Translations under genes and position numbers: made by a program
In this document: positions 12,227-15,704 of the stretch, piece after piece
Layout of the letters: each line of letters begins with the position of its first letter
How positions within the stretch are numbered: position 1 is the stretch's first letter
Assembly (NCBI GenBank): GCA_002421005.1
Contig: DIJC01000009.1
Location: 8,067-23,770, forward strand
DNA length: 15,704 nucleotides
Direction of reading: 5' to 3'
Origin: Enterobacteriaceae bacterium UBA5654
GTDB taxonomy: Bacteria; Pseudomonadota; Gammaproteobacteria; Enterobacterales; Enterobacteriaceae
The notes under the pieces: generated by a model
What the model was told of the DNA's origin: nothing
The model's database searches: none
Seen by the model: only the letters and a program-made list of their open reading frames with translations

Positions 12227-14935
12227 ATGTTTATCAATATCACCCGTCAGCTATTTGCCCGGCTGAACCGTCATTTACCCCGCCGTCTGGTGCAGCGCGA
12301 TCCGCTGCCGGAGGCAAAAAATCTCACTGTCGGGCCGATCCCGGCGTCACTGAGCGAACGCTGTCTGAAGGTGGCGGCGATGCGCGAAGGCGATCTGTGG
12401 TCAGCCTTTAACAGCCACCCGGAAGGGCTGAACGCGGCGGAAGTTGAGGCCGCCCGCGCCCGTCACGGGGAAAACCAGCTTCCGGCGGAGCAACCGTCGC
12501 CGTGGTGGGTGCATTTGTGGATCTGCTATCGCAACCCGTTCAACCTGCTGCTGACCGTGCTGGGGATGATTTCCTATGCCACGGAAGATCTCTTTGCGGC
12601 GGGCGTGATTGGTCTGATGGTGGGGATCTCAACGCTGCTTAATTTTGTGCAGGAAGCGCGTTCGACCAAAGCCGCCGACGCGCTGAAGGCGATGGTCAGC
12701 AACACCGCCACGGTATTGCGGGTGAAAAATGAAAAAGGGGAGAACGGCTGGATCGAACTGCCCATCGATCAACTGGTGCCGGGCGATGTGATCAAGCTGG
12801 CGGCGGGGGATATGATCCCGGCGGATCTGCGCGTGCTTCAGGCGCGCGATCTGTTCGTCGCTCAGGCCTCGCTGACCGGCGAATCGCTGCCGGTTGAGAA
12901 AGTGGCCCGCACCCGCGATGCGCGGCAGAGCAACCCGCTCGAATGCGACACCCTGTGTTTTATGGGCACCAATGTGGTGAGCGGCACGGCGCAGGCGCTG
13001 GTGATCGCGACCGGCGGCAGCACCTGGTTTGGTCAACTGGCCGGGCGGGTGAGCGAGCAGCAGAGCGAGCCAAATGCCTTCCAGAAAGGTATCAGCCGCG
13101 TCAGTATGCTGCTGATCCGTTTTATGCTGGTCATGACGCCGCTGGTGCTGCTGATTAATGGCTACACCAAAGGCGACTGGTGGGAAGCGGCGCTGTTTGC
13201 GCTGTCGGTGGCGGTCGGCCTGACCCCGGAAATGCTGCCGATGATCGTCACCTCAACGCTGGCGCGCGGGGCGGTAAAGCTGTCCAGGCAGAAAGTGATC
13301 GTCAAACACCTCGACGCCATTCAGAACTTTGGCGCAATGGATGTTCTCTGCACCGATAAAACCGGGACTCTGACCCAGGATAAAATCGTGCTGGAAACCC
13401 ACAGCGATATTTCCGGGCGCGCCAGCGAGCGCGTGCTGCATGCGGCATGGCTCAACAGCCACTACCAGACCGGGCTGAAAAACCTGCTCGACACCGCCGT
13501 GTTGGAGGGCGTGGAGGAAGACGCGGCGCGCGGACTTTCCACCCGCTGGCAGAAGGTGGATGAAATCCCCTTTGATTTTGAACGCCGCCGGATGTCGGTG
13601 GTGGTCAGCGAGCAGCCAGAGGTGCATCAGCTTATCTGCAAGGGCGCATTGCAGGAGATCCTCAGCGTCTGCGCATCCGTCCGTCACAACGGCGAGATCG
13701 TGCCGCTGGATGCGCAAATGCTGCGCCGGGTGAAGCGCGTAACTGACACCCTTAACCGCCAGGGGCTGCGGGTGGTGGCCGTGGCGACCAAAGTTCTCCC
13801 GGCGCGGGAAGGCGACTATCAGCGGATTGATGAATCTGATCTGATCCTCGAAGGGTATATCGCCTTCCTCGATCCGCCGAAAGAGACCACTGCTCCGGCG
13901 CTGAAAGCGCTAAAAGCCAGCGGTATTACCGTCAAAATTCTCACCGGCGACAGCGAACTGGTGGCGGCGAAAGTGTGCCACGACGTCGGTCTGGACGCGG
14001 GCGAAGTGGTGGTGGGCAGCGATATTGAGCGGCTTAGCGACGACCAGCTGGCGAGTCTGGCGCAGCGCACCACGCTGTTTGCCCGCCTGACGCCGCTGCA
14101 TAAAGAGCGGATCGTCACGCTGCTGAAGCGGGAAGGGCACGTTGTCGGCTTTATGGGCGACGGCATTAACGACGCGCCCGCGCTGCGGGCGGCGGACATC
14201 GGTATTTCGGTAGATGGCGCGGTAGATATCGCCCGCGAGGCGGCGGATATCATCCTGCTGGAAAAAAGCCTGATGGTGCTGGAAGAGGGGGTTATTGAAG
14301 GACGCCGCACGTTCGCCAACATGCTGAAATACATCAAAATGACCGCCAGCTCTAACTTTGGTAACGTCTTTAGCGTGCTGGTCGCGAGTGCTTTTCTGCC
14401 GTTTTTACCGATGCTGCCGCTGCATCTGCTGATCCAGAACCTGCTGTACGATGTATCCCAGGTGGCGATCCCGTTTGATAACGTGGACGACGAGCAGATC
14501 CGCAAGCCGCAACGCTGGAACCCGGCCGATCTGGGGCGCTTTATGATCTTCTTCGGCCCGATCAGCTCGATCTTCGACATCCTCACCTTTTGCCTGATGT
14601 GGTGGGTGTTCCACGCCAACACCCCGGAGGCGCAGACCCTGTTCCAGTCCGGCTGGTTTGTGGTGGGGCTGCTGTCGCAAACGCTGATAGTGCATATGAT
14701 CCGCACCCGCCGCCTGCCGTTTATTCAAAGCCGCGCCGCCTGGCCGCTGATGTTGATGACGCTGCTGGTGATGGTGATGGGCATCGCGCTGCCGTTCTCG
14801 CCGCTGGCGGGATATCTTCAGCTTCAGGCGCTGCCGCTCAGCTATTTCCCGTGGCTGATAGCGATTCTGGCGGGATATATGACGCTGACCCAGTTGGTCA
14901 AAGGGATGTATAGCCGCCGCTACGGCTGGCAATAA
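12227..14935 (+). CDS. mgtA: Magnesium-transporting P-type ATPase
   Basis: MgtA (902 aa; about 898 in E. coli) is a P3B-type inner-membrane ATPase that imports Mg2+. Visible motifs are the actuator loop SLTGES (residues 215-220), the membrane PEMLP motif (334-338), the phosphorylation site DKTGT with D377, the TGDS motif (573-576), the hinge GDGINDAP (644-651), and NLLYDVSQ in a late membrane segment (738-745). About ten hydrophobic segments are spread as two N-terminal pairs and a C-terminal cluster. The first 35 residues are basic and vary most. ATG 12227 follows GGAGGG at 7 nt. It is the main gene of the PhoP-controlled mgtLA transcript and stands alone between the leader and the terminator hairpin shared with ridA. 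Confidence 0.98.
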   Translation: MFINITRQLFARLNRHLPRRLVQRDPLPEAKNLTVGPIPASLSERCLKVAAMREGDLWSAFNSHPEGLNAAEVEAARARHGENQLPAEQPSPWWVHLWICYRNPFNLLLTVLGMISYATEDLFAAGVIGLMVGISTLLNFVQEARSTKAADALKAMVSNTATVLRVKNEKGENGWIELPIDQLVPGDVIKLAAGDMIPADLRVLQARDLFVAQASLTGESLPVEKVARTRDARQSNPLECDTLCFMGTNVVSGTAQALVIATGGSTWFGQLAGRVSEQQSEPNAFQKGISRVSMLLIRFMLVMTPLVLLINGYTKGDWWEAALFALSVAVGLTPEMLPMIVTSTLARGAVKLSRQKVIVKHLDAIQNFGAMDVLCTDKTGTLTQDKIVLETHSDISGRASERVLHAAWLNSHYQTGLKNLLDTAVLEGVEEDAARGLSTRWQKVDEIPFDFERRRMSVVVSEQPEVHQLICKGALQEILSVCASVRHNGEIVPLDAQMLRRVKRVTDTLNRQGLRVVAVATKVLPAREGDYQRIDESDLILEGYIAFLDPPKETTAPALKALKASGITVKILTGDSELVAAKVCHDVGLDAGEVVVGSDIERLSDDQLASLAQRTTLFARLTPLHKERIVTLLKREGHVVGFMGDGINDAPALRAADIGISVDGAVDIAREAADIILLEKSLMVLEEGVIEGRRTFANMLKYIKMTASSNFGNVFSVLVASAFLPFLPMLPLHLLIQNLLYDVSQVAIPFDNVDDEQIRKPQRWNPADLGRFMIFFGPISSIFDILTFCLMWWVFHANTPEAQTLFQSGWFVVGLLSQTLIVHMIRTRRLPFIQSRAAWPLMLMTLLVMVMGIALPFSPLAGYLQLQALPLSYFPWLIAILAGYMTLTQLVKGMYSRRYGWQ

Positions 14936-14966
14936 TCTGCTTCAGGAGAGGATGCAATAAAGGTGA

Positions 14967-14993
14967 ATAATCCAGGCATGACGCCTGGATTAT
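14967..14993. terminator. Hairpin between mgtA and ridA, likely bidirectional terminator
   Basis: An 11-bp perfect stem (ATAATCCAGGC at 14967-14977 with its complement at 14983-14993) closes a 5-nt loop. It lies 4 bp after the ridA stop and 31 bp after the mgtA stop. On the ridA side the strand after the stem is moderately T-rich (TCACCTTTATTG); on the mgtA side it is not. Confidence 0.75.
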
Positions 14994-14997
14994 GTCA

Positions 14998-15384
14998 TTA
15001 GCGACGTACAGCGATCGCTTCAATCTCAATTTTCACGTCTTTCGGCAGACGAGCCACTTCAACGCAGGAGCGCGCCGGGAAGGTGGCGTTGTGCTCATTG
15101 AAAAACGCTTCATAGGTGGCGTTTACGGTGGCGAAATCATTCAGATCTTTAACGAAAACGGTGGTTTTGACGATATCACCCACTTTCAGACCAGCGGCTT
15201 CAACAATGGCCTTCACGTTTTCCAGCGACTGGCGCGCCTGGGCGGAAACGTCATCCGGCACGCTGCCGGTTTTCGGATCGACCGGGATTTGGCCGGACGT
15301 GATGATCATGCTGCCAAGATCCACACCCTGAACATACGGGCCGATAGCTGCCGGTGCATTTTCCGTCGCGATAGTTTTAGACAT
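14998..15384 (-). CDS. ridA: Reactive enamine/imine deaminase, RidA (YjgF/YER057c/UK114 family)
   Basis: RidA is a 128-aa trimeric cytoplasmic enzyme that hydrolyses 2-aminoacrylate and other enamines or imines released by PLP enzymes, protecting them from damage. The start is ATG 15384, with AGGAGA at 4 nt; an extension to 15426 lacks support. Known active-site residues are present: Y17, C107, R105 (PARSCVEVARLP) and E120. The sequence from MSKTIATENAPAAIGPYVQG to the C-terminus is clearly family-typical. In E. coli it is next to pyrI; here the window ends in repeats before that gene would appear. It is expressed from its own promoter just upstream. Confidence 0.98.
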   Translation of the reverse strand: MSKTIATENAPAAIGPYVQGVDLGSMIITSGQIPVDPKTGSVPDDVSAQARQSLENVKAIVEAAGLKVGDIVKTTVFVKDLNDFATVNATYEAFFNEHNATFPARSCVEVARLPKDVKIEIEAIAVRR

Positions 15385-15424
15385 AGTTTCTCCTGAAGTT
15401 ATTCGATGTGTTCCAGTGGGGGGC

Positions 15425-15430
15425 ATTATA
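15425..15430 (-). promoter_or_regulatory. ridA promoter -10 element
   Basis: An exact TATAAT on the minus strand lies 40 bp upstream of the ridA ATG. The hexamer 17 bp further upstream (TTCTCC) is a poor -35. The predicted leader is about 34 nt. Confidence 0.65.
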
Positions 15431-15497
15431 CAAACATTAAGGCGGCAGGAGAAAAAGTCTTTCAGGGTCTCGTTCCTGTAGCAGAGAGCGTAGCCGT

Positions 15498-15684
15498 GAA
15501 CGCCCTCACCCTAGCCCTCTCCCCCAGGAGAGGGAACAGCCCGGCGTTATGGTTACGCCCGGTTTTCTCCCTCTCCCCCAGGAGAGGGGACAGCCCGGCG
15601 TTGTGGTCACGTCCGGTTTTCCCCCTCTCCCCTGAGGGAGAGGGTCGGGGAGAGGGGGAAGCGTTTATCCTCCTTCCTCCGCGT
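15498..15684. repeat. 54-bp tandem array of palindromic repeat units
   Basis: After an AACGCCCTCACCCTAG lead-in at 15498, units start at 15515, 15569 and 15623, exactly 54 bp apart. Units 1 and 2 are complete and differ at 5 of 54 positions, all transitions. Unit 3 keeps only the CCCTCTCCC head, with a longer palindrome ending in AGAGGG, and then leads into GCGTTTATCC (15661-15670). Each unit starts with a CCCTCTCC/GGAGAGGG palindrome and holds a second CCGG-based inverted repeat. No gene is present between 15431 and the window end. Confidence 0.85.
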
Positions 15685-15704
15685 TAACGCCCTCACCCTA
15701 ACCC
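15685..15704. repeat. Start of a further repeat copy, cut by the window end
   Basis: AACGCCCTCACCCTAACCC at 15686-15704 repeats the lead-in seen at 15498-15516 with one change. The array therefore probably continues past the window. Confidence 0.6.

Noticed and set aside
13819..14706. 295-codon open frame on the minus strand
   Set aside because: It is antisense to mgtA, is Ser/Arg/Ile-rich, and has no recognisable motif.
15385..15426. Upstream start extending RidA by 14 residues
   Set aside because: It would run through the ridA ribosome-binding site and start next to the -10 element; RidA proteins start at MSKTIATENAP.
15498..15704. CRISPR array
   Set aside because: The 54-bp units are directly joined with no variable spacers, and unit heads are self-palindromic.

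Overview
The window looks like chromosomal DNA of an Enterobacteriaceae species with high G+C, probably Enterobacter or a close relative; the genus is inferred, not proven. The order nrdG-nrdD-treC-treB-treR-mgtA-ridA matches the gene order I know from Escherichia coli. Protein lengths and key residues also fit E. coli numbering: NrdD is 712 aa with C175, C384 and G681, TreR is 315 aa, and RidA is 128 aa with R105.

Layout. Positions 1-89 hold the edge of a GC-rich palindromic repeat and the ribosome-binding site of a PTS-controlled LicR/MtlR-type regulator (90-2000, +). A LysR regulator (2008-2898, -) converges on it, with the stop codons 7 bp apart. The LysR gene is divergent from a two-gene unit coding for an NTF2/SnoaL-like protein and an alpha/beta hydrolase (3011-4421, +). 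These four genes are the accessory part, and I cannot assign a substrate to them. The conserved block follows on the minus strand. It has the anaerobic ribonucleotide reductase operon nrdD-nrdG (7279 down to 4456), split by a palindromic repeat element, and the trehalose operon treB-treC (10767 down to 7648) with its repressor gene treR (11847 down to 10900). On the plus strand lie the leader peptide mgtL and the Mg2+ transporter gene mgtA (12038-14935). The last gene is ridA (15384 down to 14998). The right end holds a 54-bp tandem array of the same palindrome family.

Regulation can be read in unusual detail. Upstream of nrdD there are two FNR-like sites 31 bp apart, two NrdR-like boxes with starts 31 bp apart, a -10 hexamer placed to match both, and two exact TTATCCACA DnaA boxes in the 5' leader. 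Upstream of treB there is a 14-bp perfect TreR palindrome between a CRP-like site near -61 and the -35 element. Upstream of mgtA there is a perfect PhoP direct repeat, a -10 element, and a leader of about 262 nt carrying mgtL and four hairpins.

Function. NrdG activates NrdD to make dNTPs without oxygen. TreB imports and phosphorylates trehalose, TreC hydrolyses trehalose-6-phosphate, and TreR represses the operon. MgtA imports Mg2+ under PhoP and leader control. RidA removes reactive enamines and imines. I see no tRNA, rRNA, CRISPR array, insertion sequence or phage gene. The points most worth a second look are the shared palindromic repeat family, the DnaA boxes in the nrdD leader, the architecture of the mgtL leader, and the uncharacterised LysR/NTF2/hydrolase cassette.
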